Assembly (NCBI GenBank): GCA_019203745.1
Contig: CP078104.1
Location: 1,556,001-1,620,000 of the forward strand
Direction of reading: 5' to 3'
Origin: Chryseobacterium sp. E1
GTDB taxonomy: Bacteria; Bacteroidota; Bacteroidia; Flavobacteriales; Weeksellaceae
DNA: 64,000 nt
In this document: positions 53,750-64,000 of the stretch, one piece after another
Numbering within the stretch: the first letter of the stretch is position 1
Layout: every line of letters starts with the position of its first letter
The notes under the pieces: generated by a model
Seen by the model: the letters and a program-made list of their open reading frames with translations, nothing else
The model's database searches: none
Told to the model about the DNA's origin: nothing
Translations under genes and position numbers: made by a program

Positions 53750-54195
53750 TTACAAAACTTTTTCATAGCAAACGCTGCTGTCAACGTCTATGTATTGACC
53801 GTAATTGGGAATTTTGTAAAACCCGTTTTTTCATAAACGGAAATCGCAGGAGTCAGATCTTTAGACGTTTCCAGTACTGCTTTCTGATAGCCCAATTCTG
53901 CTGCCCAGGTTTGCAGTTCTTTCACAACGGCTGCTCCTAATCCTCTTTTACGGAATTCAGGATCTGTAAACATTCTTTTGATCTCTACCGTGTCTTCTGA
54001 AAACGGTTTGAATGCCCCACAAGCTGCCGGTATATCATCAACATAAGCTACCAAACAGTTTTTAATGGTATCTATTGTATTAAATTGAGCAAAGAAGTCG
54101 TCTGCCTCACCATTATGTTCAGCCAGGGTAGCATCAAGGGATTTTACAAGAGTCCGGAAATCAGGATGATCAGAATCTGTTCTGAATAGATACAT
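53750..54195 (-). CDS. GNAT family N-acetyltransferase (frameshifted end)
   Basis: About 148 residues. Acetyl-CoA-binding signature: EIKRMFTDPEFRKRGLGAAVVKELQTWAAELGYQKAVLETSKD, with R/Q-x-x-G-x-G/A as RKRGLGA. One T missing near 53812 hides the end FYKIPNYGQYIDVDSSVCYEKVL, a form of the usual FxxI/YxxYxxxxxSxxMxKxL tail. Substrate unknown. It lies just after the AT-rich FRG gene on the same strand. Confidence 0.88.
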
Positions 54196-54232
54196 ATTTA
54201 CTTGATTTATAAATTAAAAGATTGTGGAAAAT

Positions 54233-54258
54233 ATAAAGCTTCCTTTTGGAAGCTTTAT
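54233..54258. terminator. Terminator of the FRG-domain gene
   Basis: An 11-bp stem ATAAAGCTTCC / GGAAGCTTTAT with loop TTTT. On the minus strand it is about 50 bases after the FRG stop. Confidence 0.7.
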
Positions 54259-54307
54259 TATAAGTTTAAAGTAAATTATTAGTAAAGTTTTTCATTAACA
54301 AGTTATC

Positions 54308-55470
54308 TTACTTTTTTAATTTTTCTAAAAAATTATTTCTAACAAAATGTGAAACTTTATCTACTTCAGGAAATAAAGTAGACTCATCAAAACCTAAGCC
54401 TCTTAGCTGTTTTACAATTTTATTTTTTGCTTTTTTATCAACAATAATTCTATCAGATGATTTCGAACCTCTTAAAATCCAATGTTCACTAAGAATTGCC
54501 ATAGGTTTATAATCCCTTTTAAAAAAAAAGTGTCTCCTGAACCCCAAAAATTAAAAATGCTCCACTTTGTTTTATAATTCTGGGATTATTTAATTTAGGT
54601 CTAACTGCATAAACCTTTGAAACATCATCGGGATCTATAATTGCATTAAAATAAGATTTATCTTCTCTAATATTATGTAAAAGCCTTCCAAAATAATTTT
54701 CATTTGTCACATTAATTATTTTGTCAATTAAACGACGATGGTAATTTTGGATATGCTCAATATAAAAATTATTGAAGTATTTAAAATTAATTTCTGATAA
54801 TTCTCCTTTTGATTCTTTATAATCATTTAATGTAAATTGCAAAATATTATTAAATGAATTACCGTACAAATTATCTTCATATTTTTCAACAATTTTTTCA
54901 GAATTTTCATTGAAAAAATCTAATATTTCGATATCAAAATTTTCTAATACCTCATCAGGGGTAAATCGAATTCTTTTACTTTCAAGAAATACTATTCTTT
55001 GTTTATGAAATTTATTCATTCCTCCCTCATAGGAAAAATCTTTTCCACACTTCGCAAGGTTTGACAAAATTGTTGCTCTATCACTATCATAATGACAAAT
55101 ACTATCATCTGGTATATCAAAAACAATTATTTCACCATCGAAATTATCATTACCTATGCAGGCAAAATATAGTGCAACCAAAGCATTTTCTGTCAAATCT
55201 AAAACTCTCGTAGGTGCTTCATAGTGTTGCATCAAAGCAAGAGATTCCAAAGTATTTTTCCTATAAAGTCTTGTGGAGCTTTTGAAATAATCTCTCTATA
55301 AATTTTATCTTCGAATTCTATTAAACTTTTGTTTGTTGTTTTATCTCTCCTGTAAATTCCGGGTTCTAAAATGTAATCTTTGTTAGAATGCCCTCTAAAA
55401 AAACATTATTTTTGCTATCCAGTATTTCTATTTTATCCAGAAAACTTTTGACATCGATTACTTTCTCCAT
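54308..55470 (-). CDS. FRG-domain protein, AT-rich, possibly acquired (frameshifted)
   Basis: About 387 residues. FRG-domain motifs: NVFFRGHSNKDYILEPGIYR (FRG signature) and LALMQHYEAPTRVLDLTENALVALYFAC (QHxxxPTRLLDxT-like block). The rest is of no known family. The base composition differs from its neighbours: I count 10 G+C in 60 bases at 54841-54900 and 26 in 60 at 56041-56100 in hutH. FRG domains occur in many stand-alone and phage- or defence-linked proteins of unknown chemistry. Breaks near 55407, 55258 and 54530 were rejoined; the last looks like one extra T. Confidence 0.78.
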
Positions 55471-55530
55471 AAGTTCAAAGCGTTAATAATTAAAATAAAA
55501 AATTAATACTTCTTTTTGTCTATTTTAAAA

Positions 55531-57021
55531 TTAGATATTTACTACGAATTTTCTTTCGTTGATCAGTTCTGCAATAGCCAGCATATCTTTACCAATCAGC
55601 CTGTCGTCTTCAAGTTTAGCCACTTTAGAGCGAAGGATGGTAAAGTTCTCTTCAATAATTTTAGAACATTTGGCAGGTCTTCTGAATTCCAATCCCTGAG
55701 CTGCAAACATTAATTCAACGGATAAGATATTCACCAGGTTTCCAAGAACCTGATTGAACTTTCTTCCGGAGATACTTCCCATAGAAACGTGATCTTCCTG
55801 TCCTAAACTTGTAGGAATAGAGTCTGCTGATGCCGGGAAACATAATGTTTTATTCTCTGTTACCAAAGCTGCAGAAGTATATTGCGGAATCATGAATCCT
55901 GAATTCAGTCCCGAGCTTTCCGTTAATAATCTTGGAAGTCCGTATTTTCCTTCCAGCAATAAATAGCTTCTTCTGTCTGAAATATTTCCTAATTCCGCAG
56001 CTGCCAATGTTGCATAGTCTAATGGTAAAGCCATCAGCTGCCCATGGAAATTTCCTCCTGAAATAGATTCTTCCGCACTTAACACGATTGGGTTATCGGT
56101 CACAGAATTCAGTTCCGTTTCTGCCATACTTTTAAGGTGCTCAAATGCATTTCTGCTTGCTCCGTGTACCTGTGGCACACATCTCATGGAATAAGGATCC
56201 TGAACTCTCTCACAGTCTTCATGAGCTTTCAGGTTTTCTGATCCTTTTAAGAATTTAAGCATTCTTGCCGCCACTTTCCTGCTTCCTTCAAAAGGTCTGA
56301 TCTCGTGAAGTTCTTTTTTGAATGGGCTTGCAGAACCTCTATATGCTTCAATACTCATTGCAGCAGTCATATCAGCAAGGTCCAGCAGATATTCAAATTT
56401 TTCCAATCCTTTGATGGAATGGGCTAAAATAAACTGTGTTCCATTGATTAACCCTAATCCTTCTTTCGGTCCTAAAGCTAATGGTTCCAGATTATGTTTT
56501 TCTAGAACTGCCATGGTATCGGAAACCTGATCTCCTTCCCAAACCTGCCCCAATCCAAGTAAAGGCAATACAAGGTGTGCCAAAGGAGCAAGGTCACCTG
56601 AAGCTCCTACAGACCCCTGTTCAGGCACCACAGGAATAATATCTTTCTCAAGCATCAGGATCATTCTCTCAATCACTTCCAGAGAAACTCCTGAAAACCC
56701 TTTTGACAACGCATGTACTTTAGCGATCATCATGATTTTGGAAAGTTCTTTATCAATGGGCTTTCCAACTCCTACTGCGTGAGAAATAATCAGATTATAC
56801 TGTAACTGTGCTGTTTCATCAGCTGATATTTTGGTATCGCACAGTGGCCCGAATCCGGTATTGATTCCATATACACAACGATCGGACTCAACTATTTTCT
56901 GTACGTTTTTCTGAGATTTTAAGATCTGTTCTTTTGCGGCTTTGTTCAGCTTGGCTTTATTAGGTTTTTTACATATTTCCAGAACATCATGGAAAGTAAA
57001 AACGTCTACTCCGTATATCAT
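55531..57021 (-). CDS. hutH: Histidine ammonia-lyase-type aromatic amino acid lyase
   Basis: An intact protein of 496 residues. The MIO prosthetic group forms from Ala-Ser-Gly at residues 140-142 in GSVGASGDLAPLAHL. YGINTGFG at residues 51-58 gives the catalytic Tyr, and SHAVGVG at 80-86 has the Ser-His of the histidine-specific type. Histidase turns histidine into urocanate. No other hut genes are close, and an AT-rich FRG gene follows on the same strand. Tyrosine or phenylalanine lyase activity cannot be fully excluded from sequence alone. Confidence 0.93.
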   Translation of the reverse strand: MIYGVDVFTFHDVLEICKKPNKAKLNKAAKEQILKSQKNVQKIVESDRCVYGINTGFGPLCDTKISADETAQLQYNLIISHAVGVGKPIDKELSKIMMIAKVHALSKGFSGVSLEVIERMILMLEKDIIPVVPEQGSVGASGDLAPLAHLVLPLLGLGQVWEGDQVSDTMAVLEKHNLEPLALGPKEGLGLINGTQFILAHSIKGLEKFEYLLDLADMTAAMSIEAYRGSASPFKKELHEIRPFEGSRKVAARMLKFLKGSENLKAHEDCERVQDPYSMRCVPQVHGASRNAFEHLKSMAETELNSVTDNPIVLSAEESISGGNFHGQLMALPLDYATLAAAELGNISDRRSYLLLEGKYGLPRLLTESSGLNSGFMIPQYTSAALVTENKTLCFPASADSIPTSLGQEDHVSMGSISGRKFNQVLGNLVNILSVELMFAAQGLEFRRPAKCSKIIEENFTILRSKVAKLEDDRLIGKDMLAIAELINERKFVVNI

Positions 57022-57151
57022 TTCTAAAAAATTTCCTTAAAATTAAGCATTTAACAATAATTGGAGAAACTAAATTTCACCCTTCTATATTTTTATGAAA
57101 AGAAGTGAATTAATTTATTATTTTTACCTCCGAAAATTAAAAACAATAAAC

Positions 57152-57912
57152 ATGAGACTGAAATCTTTACTGCTTGCTTTATGCGTTGCCGGTACCACAG
57201 CTTTCGCACAGAAAGTAAAATACTCTAAGGAAGACATCAAAAAAATGGAGACTTACCTTTTTAATGAAGGCTTTAATACTCCATCACCAAAGAAAACTTC
57301 TACTATCATTTTAAAGGACGGAACCGCTTACAAAGGGTTTTGTAACAAGATCGAAACCAAAAAGGGACAGATCTACGAAGTGGCCATCAAAGACAGTGTG
57401 ACCAAAAAGAATGCTACCTTCAATGCAGATCAGATCAATGAAATGTATGTATACCCAAGCAATGCTGAAAAATTTGCAAAAGTTGCCAAGTATATGGGGA
57501 ACATCAGAAATTACGGAACCAAAAACTGACAAAGACGACCAATAATGACAGGATTTATTTTGTGAATCAGACGGTTTCCTTAAAGAATAAAAAGGATGAA
57601 AAGGAATTCCTGATGCAGGTTATCAACCCTGGTTTTGATGATATTATTTCCGTATACCATGATCCCAGAGCTAAAGAAACAACAGGATTCTCCGTAATGG
57701 GTTCTCCTCAGCTTGGTGGAGGTGTGATCAAATCTTATTATGTAAAGAAAGGTGATAAGGTAATCTGGCTTCATAAAGATGATTTTGAAGATAATTATGA
57801 TTTCCTTTTCGGAGATAATCAGGAATTCATGAAAAAGTATCCTAAAAACTCTGTGGAATGGGATTATTTAAGCTTTCTGGTAAACGAATATACTTCTATG
57901 ACAAACGGATAA
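57152..57912 (+). CDS. Secreted protein of unknown function (frameshifted)
   Basis: About 253 residues. Signal peptide MRLKSLLLALCVAGTTAFAQ, chosen over a longer start at 57095. The mature part contains KYSKEDIKKMETYLFNEGFNTP, STIILKDGTAYKGFCNKIETKKGQIYEVAIKD, INEMYVYPSNAEKFAKV and SYYVKKGDKVIWLHKDDFEDN. I recall similar proteins in Flavobacteriia with no known role. One base is missing near 57527 (NYGTKKLTKTTNNDRIYFVNQ). A strong terminator follows. Confidence 0.65.
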
Positions 57913-57936
57913 TTGAAAGACTTCATTATACAATGT

Positions 57937-57964
57937 AAAACCTGCATACTAATCTGCAGGTTTT
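57937..57964 (+). terminator. Rho-independent terminator
   Basis: A perfect 10-bp stem AAAACCTGCA / TGCAGGTTTT with an 8-base loop, followed by TTCTTTTTT. Confidence 0.85.
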
Positions 57965-58002
57965 TCTTTTTTAAAATAGGAAAGATTCCTTAATTTTGTT
58001 AT

Positions 58003-59768
58003 ATGAATCCTTCTTTAGAATTACAGCTCAAAACCTTACCATCTGAACCCGGCGTTTATCGTTATTATGATAAAAACGAACAGCTTTTGTATGTAGGCAA
58101 GGCTAAAAATCTGAAAAAGAGGGTACTCTCCTATTTTAATAAAAATCTTTCGGGATACAGAATCAAAATAATGGTCAGCAAGATTCAGCGTCTGGAAACT
58201 ACCATTGTAAACAGTGAATATGATGCTCTTTTATTGGAAAACAACCTGATCAAAGAACATAAGCCGTTTTATAATGTCATGCTTAAAGATGACAAAACTT
58301 ATCCCTGGATCTGTATCAAAAACGAAGATTTTCCGAGAATTTTCCTGACCAGAAACGTGATCAAGGACGGATCTGAATACTATGGTCCCTATGCAAAGGT
58401 AAGGCCTGCAAAGATCTTGCTGGACACCATCAAACATATCTATAAGCTCAGAACCTGTAACCTGAATCTTGCACCCGCTAAAATTGCGGAAGGTAAGTAT
58501 AAAGTATGTCTGGAATATCATATCAAAAACTGTGAAGGTCCCTGTGAAGATCTTGAAAGCAAAGAGGATTATGATGAAAAGATAGATGCCATCCGTGGGA
58601 TCATCAAAGGAGATTTCCGGAAAGCCAAAGATTATCTGGTGAATCAAATGATGAAGCTGGCCTCCGGTCTTCAGTTTGAGGAAGCCCAGATCATTAAGGA
58701 AAGGCTGGATATTCTGGAAGATTATCAGGCCAAAAATACGGTTGTAAATCCTAATATTGATGATGTGGATGTATTTGGTATGACCAGTGATGAAACAGCG
58801 GCTTATGTCAATTTCTTTAAGATCAGGAACGGGAATATCATTCAGAGTTTCACTACAGAAATCAAAAAGATCCTGGAGGAAACTGATGAAGATATTATGG
58901 AGGAAGCTTTGATTGAGATCCGTCAGAAATTCGGTTCCGATTCTAAAGAGGTTTTGCTACCCTTCCATTTATCGGTAGAAATTCCGAATGTGAAACTGAT
59001 TGTTCCTAAAGTGGGCGATAAAAAGAGAATTGTAGAGCTTTCTGAAAAGAATGCAAAAGAATACCGCCTGGAAAAGCTGAAGCAGGTTCAGATCGTAGAT
59101 CCCGAAAGGCATACGAACAGAATCATGGCTGAAATGCAGAAATTGCTGAGAATGCCTGTAGAGCCAAGACATATTGAAGGTTTTGATAATTCCAATATCC
59201 AGGGAACCAATCCGGTTTCTGCCTGTGTTGTTTTCAAAGACGGAAAGCCCAGCAAGGCTGATTACAGAATTTTCCATCCCAAGACTGTAGAAGGACCCAA
59301 CGATTTTGCTACGATGGAAGAGGTGATCTACCGCCGTTACAAAAGAATGGTGGACGAAGGGGAAAGTCTTCCACAGCTGATCCTTATTGATGGTGGAAAA
59401 GGGCAGTTATCTTCTGCTGTAAAAAGTTTAAGGCTATTGGGGCTTTACGGAAAGATTACCATTGTAGGAATCGCCAAGAGACTTGAAGAGATTTTCTTCC
59501 CGGAAGATCCTATCCCTTTATATCTGGACAAAAATCCGAAACGTTGAAGATCCTTCAGCGTGTACGTGATGAGGCGCATCGCTTTGGTGTAAAGCATCAC
59601 AGGACCCGAAGAAAAAATTCTACCATAAAATCCGAGCTGGAGGAAATCCCTGGAGTAGGAGAAAAAACCATTGAATTACTGCTCTCCAGATTAAAATCGG
59701 TAAAACGTATCAAGGAGTCTAATCTGGAAACTCTGGAAGAAATTCTGGGAAAAGCAAAGCCAAGGTAA
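58003..59768 (+). CDS. uvrC: UvrABC system protein C (frameshifted)
   Basis: About 589 residues. Nucleotide-excision repair nuclease that cuts on both sides of damage bound by UvrB. Domains in order: GIY-YIG nuclease (PGVYRYYDKNEQLLYVGKAKNLKKRV), Cys-rich middle part, UVR motif (QFEEAQIIKERLDIL), the RNase H-like second nuclease (IEGFDNSNIQGTNPVSACVVF, LILIDGGKGQL) and a helix-hairpin-helix at the end (IPGVGEKTIELLLSRLKSV). One A missing near 59535 (LYLDKKSETLKILQ) hides the last 80 residues. A TAATTTTG box ends five bases before the ATG. Confidence 0.95.
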
Positions 59769-60197
59769 TCTGGGAGTTTTTCAACGCTCAATAAACGTTT
59801 ATTTTATCCGATTCATTTTTCACCATTAAAACAAAGATTTTATAGGGCTTCAGGCATTATTTTTAATTCAACCAAAAGAGACTAAAAGTCAAAAACGAAA
59901 ACATTTTCACGTAAATATCACAATAAAACACACAAATAAATAAATATTTTTAAAAATATTATGATTATTTATATTTTTATCGTAAATTAGTATTGTTAAC
60001 TAATAACAACAATACTATGAAAATTTTTCTATTAATATAATCCTATCCCCTTTTTCATGTTGTAGAATGGTTTATCTAATTAAATCATAAAAGCAGTTGT
60101 CACCTTAAATATCAAAAAAATGAAAAACACATCAGCATATATAACGTAAAAGGCTCTTTTTTGAAGAGCCTTTTATATTGATTATTGATATTTGTAA
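59769..60197. other. AT-rich intergenic region with palindromes
   Basis: No gene is seen. It holds an 18-base palindrome AATATTTTTAAAAATATT near 59944-59961, a 10-bp inverted repeat TAGTATTGTT / AACAATACTA at 59988-60017, tiny open frames such as MKNTSAYIT, and a terminator at 60148-60174. Confidence 0.55.
60148..60174. terminator. Bidirectional terminator
   Basis: An 11-bp stem AAAAGGCTCTT / AAGAGCCTTTT with loop TTTTG. It lies 24 bases after the stop of the minus-strand gene. Confidence 0.85.
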
Positions 60198-60945
60198 TTA
60201 TTTTCCTTTAAAAACTTCTTTAGAATATCTTCCGTCTGCCTGTGGTATATCTATTACAATATTCCCATTTTCAAAATATCCTATCGTTGTATTTCCATCA
60301 GCAAGTCTTACGATGAAAACATCTTTTTGGATGTTGTTTTAAAAACAGCAAACGGAACAGAGCTTCCTGAGCTGGCTAAAATAAACTGACCGGCATCCAC
60401 CTGGATTTTCTGAAGTTCTGATTTTCCATTGGAATAGGTATTTGCAGACGGCGTAGCTGAAGATATCGGTGATTCTGAAACTGTTTTCTGAACATTCTCA
60501 GTAACTTCTGAAGTACGGGCCGGCAGCATGGCAACCGGGTTTGAAACACCTACCGTTGTTAAAGCCTGCTTCAGAGCATCAGCAAATCCTTCTTCGAATT
60601 CTTTGATATCTGAGCGTCCTTTGGATTCGAAAATCACTTTTTGCTGCAATCTTTAAACTGTAAGATCACTTTATTGGTAAATAAGCTTTTATCATTGATG
60701 ACTTCAGCATTCACTACATTACAAGAGTTATCTCTAGCTTCAGTAGGCCAGGTATCCATAGCTTCTGTTAAAACCTCATATTTCTTTCCCTTCAATGCTT
60801 TTGACAAAGAAGCTTCCAGTCCGAAGCTGCTGTTTTTGAAGGTCTGAAACTTCTCAGGAATCACCACATATTTATAATCTGACACTTTTTGCGCAAAAAC
60901 GGCTGTTGAGCAAATTGCCAACACCAATACTGAAATCTTTTTCAT
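60198..60945 (-). CDS. Secreted protein of unknown function (frameshifted)
   Basis: About 250 residues. Signal peptide MKKISVLVLAICSTAVFAQ; the mature part contains SDYKYVVIPEKFQTFKNSSFGLEASLSKALKGKKYEVLTEAMDTWPTEARDNSCNVVNAEV, a pattern I recall from Flavobacteriia proteins of unknown function near PorV-like genes, then a Ser/Thr-rich linker and a terminal domain (TTIGYFENGNIVIDIPQADGRYSKEVFKGK). Two bases are missing, near 60640 and 60318. It starts 10 bases after the stop of the PorV-like gene, so both share a transcript. Confidence 0.7.
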
Positions 60946-60955
60946 ATTTCCCAAT

Positions 60956-62033
60956 TTAATCATTTCTGAATGCTCCCATATCCAGTTTCAGCGAGAAGAA
61001 GTTCGAATAAAAATTAGATCCGCCTATCCCTGAATTGGTAATTGCATAATCCAGTGTAAGCCCTCTGTATCGTATCCCGATCCCCGCACTTGGCTGAAAA
61101 GAAACTTTTCTTTTAAGGTCTTCTATATCTGTAATCGACTGGAATCTGTTGATCCCCAATCTCACAAAAATCATTTTCTGGTAGCCTAATTCAGCTCCCG
61201 CATAAGGGCTGATACTTGCAAAATCTGTTGAAATCAATGAAGCAGTCTTAGCAAAATCTACATTTATACCGGCTTCCGGCAATACATATACGCTGCTGTT
61301 GATCTCGAACAGTTTACTTGCCCCTACATTCAGCTTAGGCATCGTAAGTTCCATTTTATCTTTCGGCGCCGGGTTGAATTCTTCCCCGTTTACCACTGTA
61401 GAAAGCTCTTTCTGATTCACGCTCCAAAAGTTTACCGTAGTGGTGATATCACGAACCATTCCTCCAAACTTCCATCCGTTGTCGGCCTTATAAATAGCAC
61501 CCACGTCAAAACCGAAACCATATCCGTTAGCAAACTTCCCTACATTTCTATAGACAATTTTGGCATTTACCCCACATCCAGTTTAGGGTTTCCTCCCGGT
61601 CTGAATGCGTAAGAAAGAATGGCAGCATAATCAGATTGTGAGAATTTTGTGATTTTATCATAATCAATATTCCCCTCAGAGTCGATCATCTGAGTTGTAT
61701 TCAAGATATTATCTACCCCAAGTCTCACTACCGAAACTCCAAATACGCCCTCTTCCATTACTTTGGCATAAGCCAGATAATCATATTTTGCAATTGATTC
61801 AAAGTATTCAGCGTGCATGGCTGCTCCCTGCCAATCTCTTTCGATAGACATCAAACCTGCAGGGTTCCACATAGGGGCGTACACATCATCCTGATTGGAG
61901 ATTACCGCTCCTCCCATTGCCAAACCTCTTGCACCTGCTCCAATATTTAAGAATTCATTAGAATATTTTCTGACAATCTGAGATTGAGAAATCCCAAACA
62001 GCAGTGAAAATGCAAGTAAAAATATTTTTTCAT
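60956..62033 (-). CDS. PorV/PorQ-like outer-membrane protein of the type IX secretion group (frameshifted)
   Basis: About 360 residues. Signal peptide MKKIFLLAFSLLFGISQSQ, then RKYSNEFLNIGAGARGLAMGGAVISNQDDVYAPMWNPAGLMSIERD, the characteristic PorV/PorQ start, and a strand-rich barrel ending LKLDMGAFRND. PorV helps type IX cargo pass or attach at the outer membrane; PorQ-like homologues have related roles. Two breaks near 62025 and 61570 are single missing bases. The next gene downstream is a secreted protein on the same transcript. Confidence 0.85.
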
Positions 62034-62049
62034 CATATAAATTTGATGC

Positions 62050-62926
62050 TTAGTTAAAGTTTTTATTTTTCCTGGCTTTAATTAATCCGTTTGCAATGAT
62101 TGCCAGTATCATAACACCTGATGCAATATAAAATATAGGGCTCATATGTTCTGATTCCCCAAAGATAAAAAAAGCTAGTATAATTCCGTAGACCGGTTCC
62201 AAATTAACTGTTAAAATTAGCGTAAAGGGTGATATATACTTCATTAAATTCACTGATTCCAGCATCGGAAAAGCAGTGAAAACACTTGCTAACAAGCATA
62301 TTAACGCCAGATCCCTGTAGTTTATTTCATTCATTTGAAAAATTTGACCTGAAAGCAGATAAAATATCATTAAAACGAACCAACCGCAGAATATTTCATA
62401 AAATATAATATTCTCTGAACTGGTTTTCCCAAACATCTTCCCGTTAAATACCGAGAAAATAGTTCCGAAAACAGCACACAGGATCCCATAGATGATTCCT
62501 TCTTTAAAATGAAACTCCGTTTTAAAAATCAATAGGATGCAGGCCACAATGACTGTTCCCATGACCACTTCAGATACATCAATTTTTCTTTTAAAAATAA
62601 CGGGCTCCAGTATAGAAGCAAAAAGTGTGGATAGCGACAGACAGCTTAAAGCTATGGACACATTGGAAACTTTGATTGAATAAAAAAGCAATACCAGTGC
62701 AGTGCCATTGCCACTCCTATTCCTGCCAGCTGGAAGAATATTTTTTGGAAACCTTGATACTTTCCTTCTTAAAGACTCTGATGAATATAAAGAGAAAAAC
62801 AGAGGCAAACAACATTCTGTAAAATACAAGAATCTGAGCATTGGCATGAATCAGTTTTCCTAAAATTGCAGTGAAACCCCATAAAAATACTATTAAGTGC
62901 AATCTGAAAAGTGCCAATTTATGCAT
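62050..62926 (-). CDS. EamA/DMT family transporter (frameshifted)
   Basis: About 292 residues. About ten membrane helices in two EamA repeats: LIVFLWGFTAILGKLIHANAQILVFYRMLFASVFLFI and the second, GIIYGILCAVFGTIFSVFNGKMFG, ending IANGLIKARKNKNFN. Exporters of amino acids or metabolites are common in the family; no substrate can be called. One base near 62715 is missing; corrected text is KVSKKIFFQLAGIGVAMALHWYCFFYSIK. It is upstream of the PorV-like gene on the same strand. Confidence 0.88.
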
Positions 62927-63453
62927 AACCTATCTTCTTTGAATTTTGATGTGCAAATTTACAAATAGGCTTTTACAAATCTTATAAAAAAATCAATTTT
63001 AAATTAATAAAAAATTATAAATATCTTTTTAATAGTTTTACTTACTAATTCAGGATCTGTTTTTATTAATTTTCTAAAAAAGATGCGGAAGGCACAACTT
63101 AAAAATAGGATATTAAATCAATACGAAATATAAAAAATCCTGTTGTTGCTGTAGAATAGAGAAAATATTATAATGAGTGAGATGCAGCTACAAAAAACCC
63201 TGAAAATTTGTTAAACTTTCAGGGCCTTCAAATAATAAACTATTAAAAAAATAAACTAGGAACTGAGTATTTAGCAGAGAATATCACCTCTGTTACTCTG
63301 ATGTAAAGTTAGAAAAAATATAAATTATTAGAAAACATTTTTTTGTTAAAAATTTCACAAATTACTAGAAACCAAAGTATTAAACACTTGTTTTATATCC
63401 AATCCATATTCCTCATAAAAATAGTATCTTTAAGCGTAAAAAATTGAAATTTT
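62927..63453. other. Long intergenic region (about 527 nt)
   Basis: No gene is seen. The centre (63190-63310) holds a hairpin followed on the minus strand by a T run, with a TAACTTTA box on the same strand, so a small minus-strand RNA is possible. The rest is AT-rich. Confidence 0.55.
63190..63310 (-). ncRNA. Candidate small RNA on the minus strand
   Basis: On the minus strand a TAACTTTA box (63304-63311) would start a transcript near 63298. It passes a short CAGAG / CTCTG hairpin and ends at a CCCTGAAA / TTTCAGGG hairpin (63198-63224) followed by TTTTTT. Length is about 105 nt with no credible reading frame. No matching -33 element is seen, so this is a tentative call. Confidence 0.35.
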
Positions 63454-64000
63454 ATGGACATCGAATTCAACAAACGAGAAGATCAGAACAGATTGAAATT
63501 ATCAGATATAAATCGCCTGCTCACAGAAATTAAAAAAGGAGGCGGTGAAAAGAGGCTTCAAAAGCTTCGTGATGAAGGTAAAATGACTGCCAGAGAAAGG
63601 ATAGATTATCTTCTTGATAAGGATTCAGATTCTATAGAAGTAGGAGCATTTGCAGGCTATGAAATGTATGCGGAACATGGTGGATGCCCTAGCGGAGGTG
63701 TGGTTGTAGTGATTGGTTACGTTTCCGGAAGACAATGTATTGTTGTGGCCAATGATGCTTCTGTAAAAGCTGGTGCATGGTTTCCCATCACCGGAAAGAA
63801 AAACCTGAGAGCACAGGAAATTGCCATGGAAAACAAACTTCCGATCATCTATCTTGTAGATTCTGCCGGTGTTTATCTTCCTATGCAGGATGAGATATTT
63901 CCGGATAAAGAGCATTTCGGACGTATATTCAGAAACAATGCAAAGATGAGTTCAATGGGAATCATCCAGATTTCTGCGGTAATGGGAACTGTGTAGCCGG
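63454..64000 (+). CDS. Acyl-CoA carboxylase beta subunit, methylcrotonoyl-CoA type (partial, frameshifted)
   Basis: The first 182 residues of a carboxyltransferase beta subunit: LRDEGKMTARERIDYLLD, FAGYEMYAEHGGCPSGGVVVVIGYVSGRQCIVVANDASVKAGAWFPITGKK, LPIIYLVDSAGVYLPMQDEIFPD and SSMGIIQISAVMGNCVAG. The GGCPSGG and DASVKAGAW blocks are of the methylcrotonoyl-CoA carboxylase type (leucine breakdown), though propionyl- or geranyl-CoA types are related. The gene runs off the window end. One A is missing near 63985. Confidence 0.85.

Overview
The window looks like a stretch of chromosome from a Chryseobacterium-type member of the Flavobacteriia (Bacteroidota). It has low G+C, TAnnTTTG-type promoter boxes, many short lipoproteins with an SC lipobox, PorP/SprF-like and PorV/PorQ-like proteins of the type IX secretion world, PASTA, DUF3822, DUF5606 and GIN-domain proteins, and gene orders common in this group (def-ruvX, rluD-PASTA-ddl-coaD, LemA-TPM-TPM). 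No tRNA, rRNA, CRISPR array, prophage or complete insertion sequence is visible.

The sequence is of draft quality. About 40 genes, including essential ones (ddl, murI, coaD, rluD, uvrC, sbcCD, rsmD), are broken by single-base indels. Nearly all are one base missing from an A, T, C or G run, and restoring it rejoins two frames of one protein. I therefore annotate these as single CDS with frameshifts, and treat the breaks as sequencing errors rather than true pseudogenes. I estimate by hand about 90 such sites.

Layout. 1-5 kb: two lipoproteins, a GAF-domain protein, and an HD phosphohydrolase fused to a Pycsar-effector-type membrane domain. 5-9 kb: a calcineurin-like phosphatase fused to an outer-membrane beta-barrel. 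9-16.6 kb: mazG, DUF5606, def, ruvX, then sixA overlapping a lipoprotein archaemetzincin, and a serine beta-lactamase-like hydrolase. 16.6-21.2 kb: small secreted proteins, a YfcE-like phosphodiesterase, Smr, DUF3822, rsmD, and a divergent hxlR/nitroreductase pair with a twin operator. 21-30 kb: murI, hemW, a PorP-like protein, rluD, PASTA, ddl, coaD, a four-helix-bundle gene framed by inverted TAATGAG arrays, and a TRIC-type channel. 30-36 kb: folA, lemA and two TPM proteins, a KefF-like reductase with a KefB/C antiporter, and a GIN-domain lipoprotein. 36-46 kb: an M3 peptidase, YchJ-like, SlyD-like, VF530, sbcD and sbcC. 45.6-54 kb: an LLM oxidoreductase, a TraB-like protein, DPP4, YceI, YgiD, a subtilase lipoprotein and a GNAT enzyme. 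54-64 kb: a very AT-rich FRG-domain gene (probable transfer), hutH, uvrC, a PorV/PorQ-like protein, an EamA transporter, and the start of an acyl-CoA carboxylase beta subunit.

Most of the window is housekeeping: peptidoglycan precursors (murI, ddl), CoA, folate and heme metabolism, DNA repair (uvrC, sbcCD, ruvX), ribosome and tRNA modification (rsmD, rluD, def) and envelope proteins. The less explained parts are the HD-Pycsar fusion, the FRG gene, the four-helix-bundle cassette, several dispersed inverted-repeat families (including a 194-nt palindromic MITE-like element), and a GC-rich structured intergenic element near 50.1 kb.
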